Notes: generated by a model not told the origin, from the sequence alone. Positions 16,504 through 26,278 are shown, counted from the stretch's first letter. The stretch: DNA of 64,000 bases from CSP1-5 sp964348275 (GCA_964348275.1 CAYGBT010000002.1:61958-125957), one strand, 5' to 3'. Numbers and translations: made by a program.

Positions 16504-17652
16504 GTGATCCGTCGAGACCGCATGCAGGACCATTTCCTGACGCTGGTGCAAATCGACAGCCCCTCGCGGAAGGAGCGTGAGCTGGCGAAGCACCTCAAAG
16601 AAAAGTTGGTACGTCTGGGGGCAGAGGTGAGCGTTGACCAGGCGGATCGGATGGTTGACGGAACAGTCGGAAACCTCATCGGCCGCATCCCCGGAACGCG
16701 ACCGGGGGCGGCTCCCTTTCTGCTCTGTGCCCACATGGACACCGTCGGTCCCGGCGAAGGGATCAGGCCCCAGGTGGAAGAGAACATCATCAAGAGCGAC
16801 GGATCGACGATCCTCGGGGCGGACGACAAGAGCGGCATTGCCATCATCTGTGAGGTCCTGCAAGCCCTCCAGGACAAAAAGATCCCCCATGGAGGGCTCG
16901 AGATCGTCTTCACCATCTGCGAAGAAATTGGACTGCAAGGAGCGAGGCACCTGGATGTTTCCCGTCTTACCGCACGCACTGGTCTCGTCTTGGATAGCAG
17001 CGATCCCGATCGAGTGATCACCCGGGCACCGGCCGCCAACCGATTGCAGTTCACCGTCCGGGGTCTCGAGGCGCACGCTGGGGTCTGCCCGCAGAATGGG
17101 ATCAATGCGATTCGAATTGCCAGCGAGGCCATTGCGGCAATGCAGCTCGGCCGTTTGGACGAAGAGACGACGGCCAACGTCGGAACCATCCAAGGCGGCA
17201 CCGCCATCAACATCATCCCGAATGCCGTGATGGTCCACGGGGAGGCGCGAAGCCACGACGAGGCCAAACTCAAAGCCCAGACCGATCACATGATCCAGTG
17301 CTTCGAAGAGGCGGCCGCACGGCACCAGCTCGAGCTCGACGGCGTGATCCGCCGGGGCGAGATTACACACCAGGTCCAGCGGGACTACGATCGGCTCTTC
17401 ATTCCCGAAGGGGCCAAGATTGTCCAGTTGGTTCGAGACGCTGCCCGCGCCCTTGGGCGCGAGATCACCCTCTGGCGAACGGGCGGGGCCTCGGACGCCA
17501 ATATCTTATTTGCCAAGGGGCTCGAGGTGGCCAATGTGGGGACCGGACAGCGGGAGGTTCACACGGTACGAGAGTATTTGCTGCTCGACGATATGGTCCG
17601 ATCCGCGGAGCTCGTCTTGGAGACGGTGAAGCTTCACGCCGGCAGAACATAA
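16504..17652 (+). CDS. M20-family peptidase, tripeptidase PepT-like
   Basis: 382 residues. Metal-binding motifs: LCAHMDTVGPGEG, GADDKSGIAI, CEEIGLQGA (catalytic Glu-Glu), and LDSSDPD; the lid domain includes GLEAHAGVCPQNGINAI. The motif pattern fits PepT-like M20 peptidases that release N-terminal residues from tripeptides in the cytoplasm. GTG 16504 is chosen because GGAGGAAAAC sits upstream. A CBS-domain gene follows on the same strand. Confidence 0.88.
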   Translation: MIRRDRMQDHFLTLVQIDSPSRKERELAKHLKEKLVRLGAEVSVDQADRMVDGTVGNLIGRIPGTRPGAAPFLLCAHMDTVGPGEGIRPQVEENIIKSDGSTILGADDKSGIAIICEVLQALQDKKIPHGGLEIVFTICEEIGLQGARHLDVSRLTARTGLVLDSSDPDRVITRAPAANRLQFTVRGLEAHAGVCPQNGINAIRIASEAIAAMQLGRLDEETTANVGTIQGGTAINIIPNAVMVHGEARSHDEAKLKAQTDHMIQCFEEAAARHQLELDGVIRRGEITHQVQRDYDRLFIPEGAKIVQLVRDAARALGREITLWRTGGASDANILFAKGLEVANVGTGQREVHTVREYLLLDDMVRSAELVLETVKLHAGRT

Positions 17653-17683
17653 CGAGAACGCGATCGGACACGAGGCAGGTCCC

Positions 17684-18085
17684 ATGTACACGGTGACCAG
17701 CATCATGAGGAGCCCGGTGGTGAGCATCGAAGCCAACAAGACGGTGGCAGAGGCGCTGCACCGGATGCAGGAGAAGGGGATCTCGAGTATCGTGGTGACG
17801 TCCGCGACGCCCAAGGAACCGCAAGGCATCATGACCAAGAGTGACATCATCTCCAAGGTAGTCTCCCAAGAAAAGGACCCCAGGGAGCTCAAGGTTCGGG
17901 ACGTGATGACCTCGGGGCTCATCACGGTGCCTCCCGATTGTCCTCTCCGAGACGCTGCCGCACTGATGACCGAGAAGGGGATTCGGCGGGTATTGGTGAG
18001 TCAGAGCGGCGAAATTATCGGCATCGTCAGCGACACCGACATCTTCCGGGCGGTGGAAGAGTCAGGATGGGGGTTGAGCCACTGA
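17684..18085 (+). CDS. CBS-domain pair protein
   Basis: 133 residues made of two CBS motifs (MRSPVVSIEANKTVAEALHRM; VMTSGLITVPPDCPLRDAAALM), forming one Bateman module that would bind adenosyl nucleotides. No catalytic domain. Its 3' end overlaps by 59 bases with a CBS gene on the other strand. Confidence 0.88.
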   Translation: MYTVTSIMRSPVVSIEANKTVAEALHRMQEKGISSIVVTSATPKEPQGIMTKSDIISKVVSQEKDPRELKVRDVMTSGLITVPPDCPLRDAAALMTEKGIRRVLVSQSGEIIGIVSDTDIFRAVEESGWGLSH

Positions 18086-18515
18086 GACTCTCCCTCCCAA
18101 ATGTCCACAAAGCGGCCAGGATGTCGGTTTTGGTAATGATCCCTACCACGCAACTTCCTTGAACCACGGGAAGGCTGCCAATCCGCCGTTCGAGGAGAAG
18201 CCGGGCGGCATCGGGTACGGAGATTTCCGGATCCACTGTGATCACCTGTTTCGTCATGATTTCCCGCACCGTCAGCTTCTCGAGCGCGTCATCAGGATCC
18301 CGCTCGATGGGGCCCGATGTAAGCGCCGACGGAAAAACGAGTCGGACATTTCTTTCTGAAACGATTCCGACGAGCTTATCCTCCTCCATCACCGGTAGGT
18401 GCCGGATCTGATGTTCGCGCAATAATCTCCAGGCGATTCGCACATTATGCGAGGGGCTAACCAGGATCACTTCTGTCTTCATCCGCTCGGCGACCCGCAA
18501 TCCCCCACCTAACAT
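18027..18515 (-). CDS. CBS-domain pair protein, convergent partner
   Basis: About 162 residues with two CBS motifs (TEVILVSPSHNVRIAWRLL; EIMTKQVITVDPEISVPDAARLL). The last 20 codons run beyond the domain and overlap antisense with the neighbouring CBS gene. Start is uncertain: 18515, 18482 or a TTG at 18608. Transcription of both genes at once would give complementary 3' ends. Confidence 0.8.
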   Translation of the reverse strand: MLGGGLRVAERMKTEVILVSPSHNVRIAWRLLREHQIRHLPVMEEDKLVGIVSERNVRLVFPSALTSGPIERDPDDALEKLTVREIMTKQVITVDPEISVPDAARLLLERRIGSLPVVQGSCVVGIITKTDILAALWTFGRESLSGSTPILTLPPPGRCRCR

Positions 18516-18764
18516 CTCCAAGCAGTCCGTATTAGATCTACTCAGGCCTTGCCTACTATTTTGGTGCCCACGATACCAGTCCGTCTCCGAAGGGTTAAGC
18601 AAACTCAATCTGCCGAAAGCGGAGGATATGGCGTAGACCCCGTCAGACCTTGCACGCCTTCACACAATTCGTTATGCTGACTTAGATTCGGTGTTTCACA
18701 GTTGGCCCAGAGCCGAATCGCGCACGAGATAGATTTCACGAAATCCAGGAGCTGAGGGAGCCCG

Positions 18765-19469
18765 GTGCGTGAACCCTTGCTCACCTGGTCGGAAGGAGAG
18801 CACCTCGATGGGATGCTGCACCTTCCAGGCCCAGGCAGGTGGCCCTGTGTTGTTGCCGCCCACGGCCTCTTCAGTGCAAAGGCAAGCGACAAGTTTCTCC
18901 TCCTGTCAGAACGGCTAACGGCGGCGGGATTTGCCTGTCTGCGCTTTGACTTTCGCGGCTGTGGAAATAGCGGGGGTGACCTCAAGGATACGACCATTAG
19001 CGGCCGGATCGGTGATCTGAAAGCGATCCTGGCAACCCTTCAGGGCCACCCGGCACTCGACGGACGCTTCTTTCTGATGGGGAGCAGCCTCGGAGGATAC
19101 GTTGCCCTCTTTGTGGCGGCCGAGCTGCCCCAGGTGAGGGCAACGGCTCTGTGGTCGACCCCCGCCCATCTTCTGGATCTGCAAGGTCGGAAGGAGGCCT
19201 TACAGGCTCACGGGCTTGGATCACCCTTTTTTCGGGAGCTTGAACAGGGAACGTTCGTCGAGGCCCCAGCCAGCCTCCCTGGTTGCCTGATTATCCACGG
19301 GGAACGGGACGAGCTGCTCCCCTGTTCCCATGCCCAGGCTCTCTATGAACGGGCCAAGCATCCCAAGGCGTTAGAGATTCTGCCAGGTGCGGACCACCGA
19401 TTCCTCGACCCCAAAGACCGAGAACGGGCCATCCGCCTGACCACCACCTGGTTTAAGAGGTACCTGTGA
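18765..19469 (+). CDS. Alpha/beta hydrolase
   Basis: 234 residues with nucleophile elbow GSSLGGY, an oxyanion-region HGLFSAK, acid in GERDELLP and histidine in GADHRF. The fold is like serine aminopeptidase S33 or dienelactone-type esterases. GTG start with GAGGGAG upstream. The stop overlaps the start of the Nudix gene (TGATG), so they are coupled. Confidence 0.85.
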   Translation: MREPLLTWSEGEHLDGMLHLPGPGRWPCVVAAHGLFSAKASDKFLLLSERLTAAGFACLRFDFRGCGNSGGDLKDTTISGRIGDLKAILATLQGHPALDGRFFLMGSSLGGYVALFVAAELPQVRATALWSTPAHLLDLQGRKEALQAHGLGSPFFRELEQGTFVEAPASLPGCLIIHGERDELLPCSHAQALYERAKHPKALEILPGADHRFLDPKDRERAIRLTTTWFKRYL

Positions 19470-20044
19470 TGCAGAAGGAGGAAATCCGCCGCGTCATCAC
19501 CGGTCGGCAGAGGCGTTCTTTGGCCCCCCAGGGAAAAAAGCGTGCAGCGGTCCTGGTCACGCTCTATCAGGACCGAGAGAGATTCTATATCCTCCTCATC
19601 AAACGGACGGAACATGTGAAGACGCATCAAGGACAGATCGCCTTTCCCGGAGGGACCTGGCAACCGGAAGATCGGGATCCTACGGCGACGGCGTTGAGAG
19701 AAGCCCACGAGGAGATGGGCATCCGTCCCCAGGATGTCGAGGTGTTGGGGGAAATCGACGATACGTCCACCGCCACTTCCAACTTTCTCATTACTCCCGT
19801 TGTCGGGGTCATCCCGTTCCCGTATCCTTTCCAGATCAACGCGGGGGAGATTGCCGACCTGCTCTCCCTTGACCTGCACGTCCTTCGAGACCCCCAAGCC
19901 TTCCATGAAGAAACCTGGGAAAGGGAAGACCGGAGCGTTCGAGTCTTCGTTCGCCGGGAGGGGTCCCACATCATCTGGGGGGCGACCGCGAGGATCCTAC
20001 GCCACTTCGGAGAGATCCTCTTCCCGACCCCGGCGGGAAGCTGA
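19469..20044 (+). CDS. Nudix hydrolase, CoA pyrophosphatase type
   Basis: 191 residues. The Nudix box GGTWQPEDRDPTATALREAHEEMGI is preceded by LLIKRTEHVKTHQGQIAFPGG, which matches the CoA-specific motif of NudL/PCD1-type enzymes. It would split CoA or acyl-CoA into phosphopantetheine and ADP. Start at 19469 overlaps the previous stop. Confidence 0.88.
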   Translation: MQKEEIRRVITGRQRRSLAPQGKKRAAVLVTLYQDRERFYILLIKRTEHVKTHQGQIAFPGGTWQPEDRDPTATALREAHEEMGIRPQDVEVLGEIDDTSTATSNFLITPVVGVIPFPYPFQINAGEIADLLSLDLHVLRDPQAFHEETWEREDRSVRVFVRREGSHIIWGATARILRHFGEILFPTPAGS

Positions 20045-20173
20045 CCGCGCCCCCCTGGGTCCCTCGGACCTCGGATCACATTTTCATTGAAGTCCCCGCC
20101 AAACTTCTCTAAAATGGCTTATTTCATATGCACCCCGGGTAACGCCGATGGCCGCGGCTTCCCGAGTACTTTC

Positions 20174-21211
20174 ATGCTCGCCAACGAAAGCGGGGCTGAC
20201 ATGGAAGAGAGGCATCCACAAGCAAAGAGCTCCAGAGGCCAGAGCACAATATGGCGCTGGACTAAGCGATGTTTTATGCTTGTCCTGGTGCTCATAGTTC
20301 TCCTCGGCTCGACCGTCCTCCTCTCTTGGAAATATATGGAGAGCCAGGGTACCCGGACCGCCCTGTTCGAACGCAAGGGATCCCTGGCATCGGCAGTTCC
20401 GCTCCCCTCGTCTACCTCAAGTCCTGAGAAGGCACAGGACCTTCTCCTCACCAGCTCCACCGGGCTGACCGCCAAGGTCCGCCTTCTTTCCTCCCCAGAA
20501 GGCAAGCTGCTGCCCGGCGTCATCCTCCTCGGCGGCATCAACGAGGGGAGGCGAGTGGTGGACTATCCGGCCATCGAGGAAATCAACCAGCACGCCGTGG
20601 TGATCTCCATGGACTATCCTTTGGACTCGGTCAAGGATCTCAGTGGATGGGACCTCCCGCTTGCACTGGCTTCTTTCCGCCAGGCTGCCCTGGATTCCGT
20701 GAGCACCGTGCTCTTGATGGTCGATTATCTCGAGACTCATCCCGACGTCGACGAATATCGCATCATCCTAGTCGGGACTAGCTTCGGGGCGCCGCTGGCA
20801 GTCATCGCAGGTGCTATCGATCCCCGACCGGTCGCTGTGGCTGTCCTCGACAGCGGTGGGAAGCTGGGAGAACATATCGCCCATAACATCCCTAAGGACG
20901 GTCGACTCGGCCGCACCGAGATGGCCGGGACTGCACCAGACCTCATCGGCCGAGCGATCACGGCGGCGCTGCTCCCCCTTGAGCCGACTCGCTATGCCCC
21001 CCTCATCGCACCGCGGCCGCTCCTGTTGGTCAGCGGGGCTGACGACACACTGCCCCCTCGCGACAGCGTCCTCGCCCTCTACAAGGCCGCGAGGCCCCCA
21101 AAAGACCTGCGGTGGATCAGCCCTGAGCATTTGAGGCCGACTCAGCAGGACCTGATGCGGACCCTCGGCCGACAGCTCAATAAATGGCTCATCGAACAAC
21201 ACCTCCTCTAA
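20174..21211 (+). CDS. Membrane-anchored alpha/beta-hydrolase-like protein
   Basis: About 345 residues. One N-terminal transmembrane segment (FMLVLVLIVLLGSTVLLSW) follows a basic stretch, then a linker and an alpha/beta-hydrolase-like domain with VGTSFGAPLA as nucleophile elbow, SGADDTLPP as acid region and ISPEHLRP as a possible histidine. The catalytic domain would lie outside the membrane. Start uncertain (20087, 20174 or 20201). No clear SD. Confidence 0.65.
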   Translation: MLANESGADMEERHPQAKSSRGQSTIWRWTKRCFMLVLVLIVLLGSTVLLSWKYMESQGTRTALFERKGSLASAVPLPSSTSSPEKAQDLLLTSSTGLTAKVRLLSSPEGKLLPGVILLGGINEGRRVVDYPAIEEINQHAVVISMDYPLDSVKDLSGWDLPLALASFRQAALDSVSTVLLMVDYLETHPDVDEYRIILVGTSFGAPLAVIAGAIDPRPVAVAVLDSGGKLGEHIAHNIPKDGRLGRTEMAGTAPDLIGRAITAALLPLEPTRYAPLIAPRPLLLVSGADDTLPPRDSVLALYKAARPPKDLRWISPEHLRPTQQDLMRTLGRQLNKWLIEQHLL

Positions 21212-21221
21212 GCAACGACTG

Positions 21222-21932
21222 ATGATCCATCTGCTTCTTTTCGATGTGGACGGAACGCTGATCCACACTGGCGGGGCCGGAGTTCGTTCCTTCCAGAGGA
21301 CATTCCGCGATCTGTTCGGGATGGAAATGGTAAAAGAGGGAGTTCGCTTTCACGGCCGGACGGATCCGGAGATCCTTGACGACATCTTTGCTGCCTCACT
21401 CGGGCGTTCGCCCACTCCCGAGGAGACCAACGAGATATGCGGCCGGTATCTCACCTACCTGCACGATGAAGTGCAACGGTCGCCGGGCTACCGGATCATG
21501 CCAGGAATCCCCAGCCTCTTGGAGATGCTTGCCGGTCGAGCCGAGGTCCGCCTGGGCTTGGCGACCGGCAACCTCGAAGACGCAGCCCGGATCAAACTCG
21601 GTCGGTCCAACTTGAACCGATATTTTGCCTTCGGCGGCTTCGGCTCCGATGCAAAGGACAGAACCGTGTTGATCCAAAAGGCCATCGAACGGGGTAGGAC
21701 CCTCGCAGGCCGATCGCAGCAAAAAGTGAAGGTGGTCGTCATCGGCGACACCGATCTTGACATCACCTGTGGCCGAGCAGCAGGCGCGACGACCGTCGCC
21801 GTGGCGACCGGCGGCGATTCCTGGGAAACCTTGCTTCAGGCGTCACCTGATCATCTGCTGAAGGATCTGACCCGTCCGGAAGAGCTGCTGGCTATCCTCA
21901 ACGAGACTCCCAACTTGTCCGCTTCCGGGTGA
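21222..21932 (+). CDS. HAD-superfamily phosphatase, phosphoglycolate-phosphatase-like
   Basis: 236 residues. Motif I LLFDVDGTLIHTGG, motif II LATGN, and motif III/IV VIGDTDLDITCGRAAG are present, with an alpha-helical cap between about residues 20 and 90. Likely a soluble phosphatase such as a Gph homologue; substrate not certain. It begins 10 bases after the upstream hydrolase. Confidence 0.85.
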   Translation: MIHLLLFDVDGTLIHTGGAGVRSFQRTFRDLFGMEMVKEGVRFHGRTDPEILDDIFAASLGRSPTPEETNEICGRYLTYLHDEVQRSPGYRIMPGIPSLLEMLAGRAEVRLGLATGNLEDAARIKLGRSNLNRYFAFGGFGSDAKDRTVLIQKAIERGRTLAGRSQQKVKVVVIGDTDLDITCGRAAGATTVAVATGGDSWETLLQASPDHLLKDLTRPEELLAILNETPNLSASG

Positions 21933-21964
21933 CATCTGTCTGACCAAGCACTCACCTGATCGCC

Positions 21965-22771
21965 CTACCCAACAATATCCTCGCCCCCGTCCACGCCAAT
22001 CACGTTGCCCGTCATCCAGCCCGTCCCTGGCTGGCTCATGACAACGATTGCGGCCGCCACATCTGCCGGGGTCGTCAGACGGTGAAACGGATTCCGCTCC
22101 TTCGCGACCTCAATCATCTTCTCATGGCCGGGGATCTTCCGGAGGGCCGGAGTATCGGTCACCCCGGCACGGATGGCGTTCACGGCAATCCCCATCGGAG
22201 CCAACTCCAGCGCGAGCTGTCGAACGTGGGATTCCAAGGCGGCCTTGGCGGCTGAGACGGCACCGTAGGTGGGCCAGACGCGCTGGCCACCCGAACTTGT
22301 CATGGCAAAGACCTTGCTCCCCCCCCTCAGCAGTCCTCGCCCAACCAGGTCTTGGACCCAGTAGACAAGACTATGCGCCATGACATCCACGGTCATGTCC
22401 ATCTGGGCTTTGGTAATACCTTCAGCGGGACTTGCGGCGATAAAGGGCTTCAGCGTCCCGAAAGCCAGCGAGTGCAGAACGACCCTCACTCCCCCTCCCT
22501 CACCCCGCTCCTTCAGGACTTTTTCCATGTGATCCAACACCTCCCGGCGCTTCTCCTCGTCCGCGGCGTTCATATTTGAGAAATGGACCTCTCGCCCCAT
22601 CCCGCGGATCTCCCCTACGATGCGCTCCACATTGGCCAGGGTGGTTTTCCGATCCAGGTGAATTCCAATAATATGCATTCCAGCGCGGGCCAGGGCCAGA
22701 CTCGCCGCCTCTCCAAACCCGCTCGATGCACCCAGCACAAGAGCCCATCCACTCAATTGATCGCTCACCAT
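21965..22771 (-). CDS. fabL: Enoyl-ACP reductase-like SDR (FabL type)
   Basis: About 268 residues. Rossmann motif ALVLGASSGFGEAASLALARAG, then HSLAFGTLKPF, and an active-site YGAVSAAK with Tyr and Lys seven apart (Y-x6-K), which is typical of enoyl-ACP reductases rather than ordinary SDRs (Y-x3-K). C-terminus GNVIGVDGGEDI is the cofactor/lipid region. It would perform the last reduction of fatty-acid elongation. GGGAGGAG lies directly before ATG 22771 and GTG 22768. Family assignment is firm; FabL versus FabI is inferred. Confidence 0.78.
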   Translation of the reverse strand: MVSDQLSGWALVLGASSGFGEAASLALARAGMHIIGIHLDRKTTLANVERIVGEIRGMGREVHFSNMNAADEEKRREVLDHMEKVLKERGEGGGVRVVLHSLAFGTLKPFIAASPAEGITKAQMDMTVDVMAHSLVYWVQDLVGRGLLRGGSKVFAMTSSGGQRVWPTYGAVSAAKAALESHVRQLALELAPMGIAVNAIRAGVTDTPALRKIPGHEKMIEVAKERNPFHRLTTPADVAAAIVVMSQPGTGWMTGNVIGVDGGEDIVG

Positions 22772-22954
22772 CTCCTCCCTTCGTCGCGCACCCAATACAA
22801 CGGAAACAGGCCAATAGCGGGGGGATCTTACCCAAGGCGTTTTTCAAAATCAATATAGAAACGGACACGTGTTTTCCTGCACCAACCTCACTCCAAACCT
22901 TACCGAACCACCAGAACCGAGCGATCATTTTGCAAAAACCGGTAAATCTACGTC

Positions 22955-22984
22955 TTGTCAGGCGGGGCCTTCCTCTGGCATAAT
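22955..22984 (+). promoter_or_regulatory. Probable sigma70 promoter for the 23111 gene
   Basis: TTGTCA (22955-22960), 18-bp spacer, CATAAT (22979-22984), in an AT-rich stretch about 125 bases upstream of the gene. The remaining 22772-23110 region shows no gene or strong hairpin. Confidence 0.45.
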
Positions 22985-23110
22985 ATATGCATCATTCAAA
23001 TGGCGTTCGTGAGATAAGACGCGATTATTCCAATAATCAGACCTTGATGAGATTCGTCTTCCAACTATATTTATGAACGACCCTTCAAGAGTAACCGTGC
23101 GAGGGAGCCC

Positions 23111-23830
23111 ATGCGTCGAGCGCTTTTGCTAGCTTTGGTTGTTTCTCTGGCGATCTCCCCTTGGAAACAGGGCATTACAGCCGAGCGTCCCGGGATCATC
23201 CCCGACCCCTTCTTCCACCATCCGACCTCCCGTGAACTTCGCGAGGTCATCGAGGGAGCAGTCTTCGTCGGTGAAAAGAGAGGCGTGGCCTTCAGAGGAC
23301 ACCGGATGGTCTTCGAATATCTTCTGAACCACCTCGACTTCGCTTCCCAGCTCGCCCGCGCTCTGGACCTTTCCGATTTTGTCATCGAACAGACAGAAAA
23401 CGGATCCTACGAGGCGACCACCCCCCGAGGCGGATGGGCCCTCCTTAAGGTGATCTACGCTGACCGAGAAAAGCGGGTGGTTTTGGCTCAGGGGAAATAC
23501 GGCCGAGCGGTGGCGGTCCTGCAGTATGCCTCCTTCCAGGACGGCGGGGAAAGTTACATGGTCAATGACCTGTACGGGTACGTCCGCGCCGATAACCCCA
23601 TCCTTAACCTTCTTCTTGGATTCTTCGGCGGCACCGTCCACAATCGGGTCGAGCAAGTCTTCCTGAGCGTCGCTGAGCTGAGCGAGCGGGCCTATGACGC
23701 CCCGGACTCCTTCACCGAGGACCTCCTCGATCATCCAGAGGTCCAGACCGGCCATCTTTTGAGGTTTGCCAAGATCCTGCAGATAGCCTCCCTTCACGAG
23801 GCGAGATCGGTTTCCTTTCCACCCAGCTAA
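23111..23830 (+). CDS. Secreted protein of unknown function
   Basis: 239 residues. Signal peptide MRRALLLALVVSLAISPW with likely cleavage after TAE. The mature protein is mixed alpha/beta with a hydrophobic segment NPILNLLLGFFGG. Not recognised. GAGGGAGCCC precedes the ATG. It overlaps the mqnD stop by four bases on the opposite strand. Confidence 0.7.
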   Translation: MRRALLLALVVSLAISPWKQGITAERPGIIPDPFFHHPTSRELREVIEGAVFVGEKRGVAFRGHRMVFEYLLNHLDFASQLARALDLSDFVIEQTENGSYEATTPRGGWALLKVIYADREKRVVLAQGKYGRAVAVLQYASFQDGGESYMVNDLYGYVRADNPILNLLLGFFGGTVHNRVEQVFLSVAELSERAYDAPDSFTEDLLDHPEVQTGHLLRFAKILQIASLHEARSVSFPPS

Positions 23831-24684
23831 GCTTCTCCCTCCTCCACAAAATCGAGCTGAACCTGATTCCGTAAGACCCCTCCCTCAAGTCCCCGTTGAA
23901 GCAGCGTTTCCACCGCGCGTCGTCCCTCCTGTCCGTAAGAGAGAGACAGCTCATTCACATACATCCCTACGAAGGTGTCGGTCGAGGACTGGTCCATTCC
24001 GCGGGCAAAACCTAACGCATACCCCAAGGCCTCCTGCCGATGCTCGAGGGCGTACTGAATGCTCGCTCGGAGACACTCAGCGATCTGTCGCATCCTCGCC
24101 CGCCCCAGATCTCGCCGGATCGCATTCACCCCCAGGGGAAGCGGGAGTCCCGTCTGGTCATGCCACCAGGCCCCCAGATCGAGACTCTTCAGTAGGCCGT
24201 GATCCGGATACGTGAGCTGCCCTTCATGGATGATAATCCCTGCACCATATCGCCCCTCGGCCACCGCCCTGAGAATTTCTTCGAAGGGGAGGACAGCATA
24301 TGGAAACTCCCCCAGACAGATGCGCAGGACAAGGAAGGCGGTGGTGAGTGTTCCAGGGACCGCGATAGTTTCGCGCCGAAGGTCATTTAACCCGAGCGGT
24401 TCTCGGGAAACCAGGATTGGTCCGTACCGCTGCCCCATGCTGGCACCGTGGGGGAGGAGGGCATACTTTTCGGCCACATAGGCGTACGCATGTAGCGAGA
24501 GGGCGGTCACCGGAAGTTTCCCTTCCATCGCCCACCGGTTGAGCGTTTCAATGTCTCGCAGCACGTGGCGGAACTGGAGATCACCGGTCTCGAGCTTTCC
24601 CGCCGTGAGGGCATAGAACATGAAGGCATCGTCCGCGTCCGGGCTATGCCCCACCTCAATAATCTGTTTCGGCTCAGCGTTCAT
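23827..24684 (-). CDS. mqnD: 1,4-dihydroxy-6-naphthoate synthase (futalosine menaquinone pathway)
   Basis: 285 residues. Periplasmic-binding-protein-like fold with the MqnD signature GHSPDADDAFMFYAL at the N-terminus and later TLTTAFLVLRI and GIIIHEGQLTY. It converts cyclic dehypoxanthine futalosine to 1,4-dihydroxy-6-naphthoate, so this organism makes menaquinone through futalosine. No other mqn genes are in the window. Confidence 0.92.
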   Translation of the reverse strand: MNAEPKQIIEVGHSPDADDAFMFYALTAGKLETGDLQFRHVLRDIETLNRWAMEGKLPVTALSLHAYAYVAEKYALLPHGASMGQRYGPILVSREPLGLNDLRRETIAVPGTLTTAFLVLRICLGEFPYAVLPFEEILRAVAEGRYGAGIIIHEGQLTYPDHGLLKSLDLGAWWHDQTGLPLPLGVNAIRRDLGRARMRQIAECLRASIQYALEHRQEALGYALGFARGMDQSSTDTFVGMYVNELSLSYGQEGRRAVETLLQRGLEGGVLRNQVQLDFVEEGEA

Positions 24685-24715
24685 AGTTCACAGTCGATCA
24701 TTCTGTTGCATCAAC

Positions 24716-25311
24716 GCCTTCGGCCCCTCGCTCCCGGCCTCACATCATTTGAGCCTCACGAGGGGCGTCCCGCTCGTCAGCGGATCACCCGTCCCTCTGC
24801 TGCCGAATCGTGTTTCCATTATGGCAGCACGTTCGGCCCCTCCCTCCAGGCCTCTCGCGGTGACCCTGTTCAACGGCTTAGGGCCTGGGTCCCTCCGTGT
24901 TCACGATCCGTGCAAGGATGTTAGGCACGGAACGCGCCTCGGTTTCCCAGGCCGTCGCTCGCCGAGGGGCCCCGCCGCTTCTCCGAAGGAGTCCGGAGTC
25001 CTTCGGACCGGCAATGTCGCTCGGGCCCAGCACGTGCTGCCTAATAACAAAGCACGAGGAGAGTCGGGTGTCTTCGGGAGGGCGAGGGGAGCTGGGCCTG
25101 GACCCGGCGGAACCTGGTTTGCGGGCGGCCGGGGTCCCGCCGCCGGAGCGCAGCGCAGGTGGGGGTGGCCGTCCTTCAGCCCGCTCGACCCGTGCGGCGC
25201 GGAAGGACCGGCACCGGCCAGACCGACTCATGGAATTGTTCCGCCGGGGAAGCCCCACTCCCCGAGCCCTTCCGGGCTCTTGCAGAGACGCCTGGAGCGA
25301 GGGGCCGAAGG
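24716..25311. repeat. Palindromic interspersed repeat, copy 1
   Basis: An 18-bp end CCTTCGGCCCCTCGCTCC (24717-24734) recurs as its exact complement at 25294-25311, so the unit has terminal inverted repeats. Inside are blocks also found at 28.8 kb (such as GGTTTCCCAGGCCGTCGCTC) and, inverted, at 50.5 kb (such as GCACGTGCTGCCTAATAAC). The open frames across it are not gene-like. No transposase is present, so it could be a MITE-like element. It fills the 690-base gap after mqnD. Confidence 0.75.
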
Positions 25312-25369
25312 TGCTGGTGCGCATCATAGCCATCCGCCTGACTGCTGACAGTTGATTGCCGACCGCTTC

Positions 25370-26086
25370 TTATTTGATCGTGTCTCCCGGCTTTATCTCA
25401 AACACATGGAGGCCCCTGATCCCCTTGGTTAGCTTCCTCAGCTCTGCCGGGGTCCCGGTGAGGGGCGGGAAGGTGCCGTAGTGCATCGGAATCACCCACT
25501 TGGGCTTGAGGAGTTTGCACGCGTAGGCCGCCTCTTTTGGGGACATGGTGAAGAGGTCTCCAATGGGGAGAAAACAGAGCCGAGGCTTGTACAACTCCGC
25601 GATGAGCCGCATATCCCCAAAGACCTGAGTGTCCCCCGCATGATAGAACGTAAAGCCGTTTTCCAACGTGACGACATACCCGGCAGGATCGCCGCCATAC
25701 ACGAGGCGACCTTCCTCATCCTGGATGCCCGAGCTGTGGAACGCCTGGACCATGGTCACTGAGACACCGTCCACCCGCTGCGTCCCCCCCATGTTCATGG
25801 GAAGGGTATTGCCGACGCCCCGGCCATCGAGGAACCCAGCGATCTCGAAAATCGCCACGACCTTTGGGTTGTGGCTCTTGGCTAACGCGAGGGCATCGGC
25901 CATGTGATCAAAATGGCCGTGCGTGATGAGCATGAGATCAACCTTGTCCACTGCCTTGAGATGGTCGGGACAGGCCGGATTTCCCATGACCCAGGGGTCA
26001 ATCAGAATATGAAGTCCTTTGGGAGTTACGACTTTGAACGTGCTGTGCCCGTACCAGGTGATGGAACAGTCTTTCTTCAGTATCAT
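25370..26086 (-). CDS. Metallo-beta-lactamase-fold hydrolase (UPF0173-like)
   Basis: 238 residues. Metal motif THGHFDHMAD, with further histidines in AFHSSG, HAGDT and MHYGTFPP. This matches the UlaG/UPF0173 group of small metal-dependent hydrolases of uncertain substrate. Cytoplasmic, no signal peptide. Confidence 0.85.
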   Translation of the reverse strand: MILKKDCSITWYGHSTFKVVTPKGLHILIDPWVMGNPACPDHLKAVDKVDLMLITHGHFDHMADALALAKSHNPKVVAIFEIAGFLDGRGVGNTLPMNMGGTQRVDGVSVTMVQAFHSSGIQDEEGRLVYGGDPAGYVVTLENGFTFYHAGDTQVFGDMRLIAELYKPRLCFLPIGDLFTMSPKEAAYACKLLKPKWVIPMHYGTFPPLTGTPAELRKLTKGIRGLHVFEIKPGDTIK

Positions 26087-26278
26087 GGTAAAACCTCCTT
26101 TCTCCCAAAAATCCTCGTCCTGTATCTAGTCTCCCTTCTTCTCGTCTCTGGTTGATCGGGGACCGAGCCGATCTCCGATCCACGGGATCGTTGTCCCTTG
26201 GATCGCCATCAGCCCGAGGCAGGCGAGATGTCACGTATCGAGACCGAGCGGTTCAAGCACGATGCGACCGGGAGAGTT

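Noticed and set aside
24620..25348. Long plus-strand open frame of 242 codons
   Set aside because: It runs antisense over mqnD and through the palindromic repeat; residues are Pro/Arg/Gly-rich with no domain.
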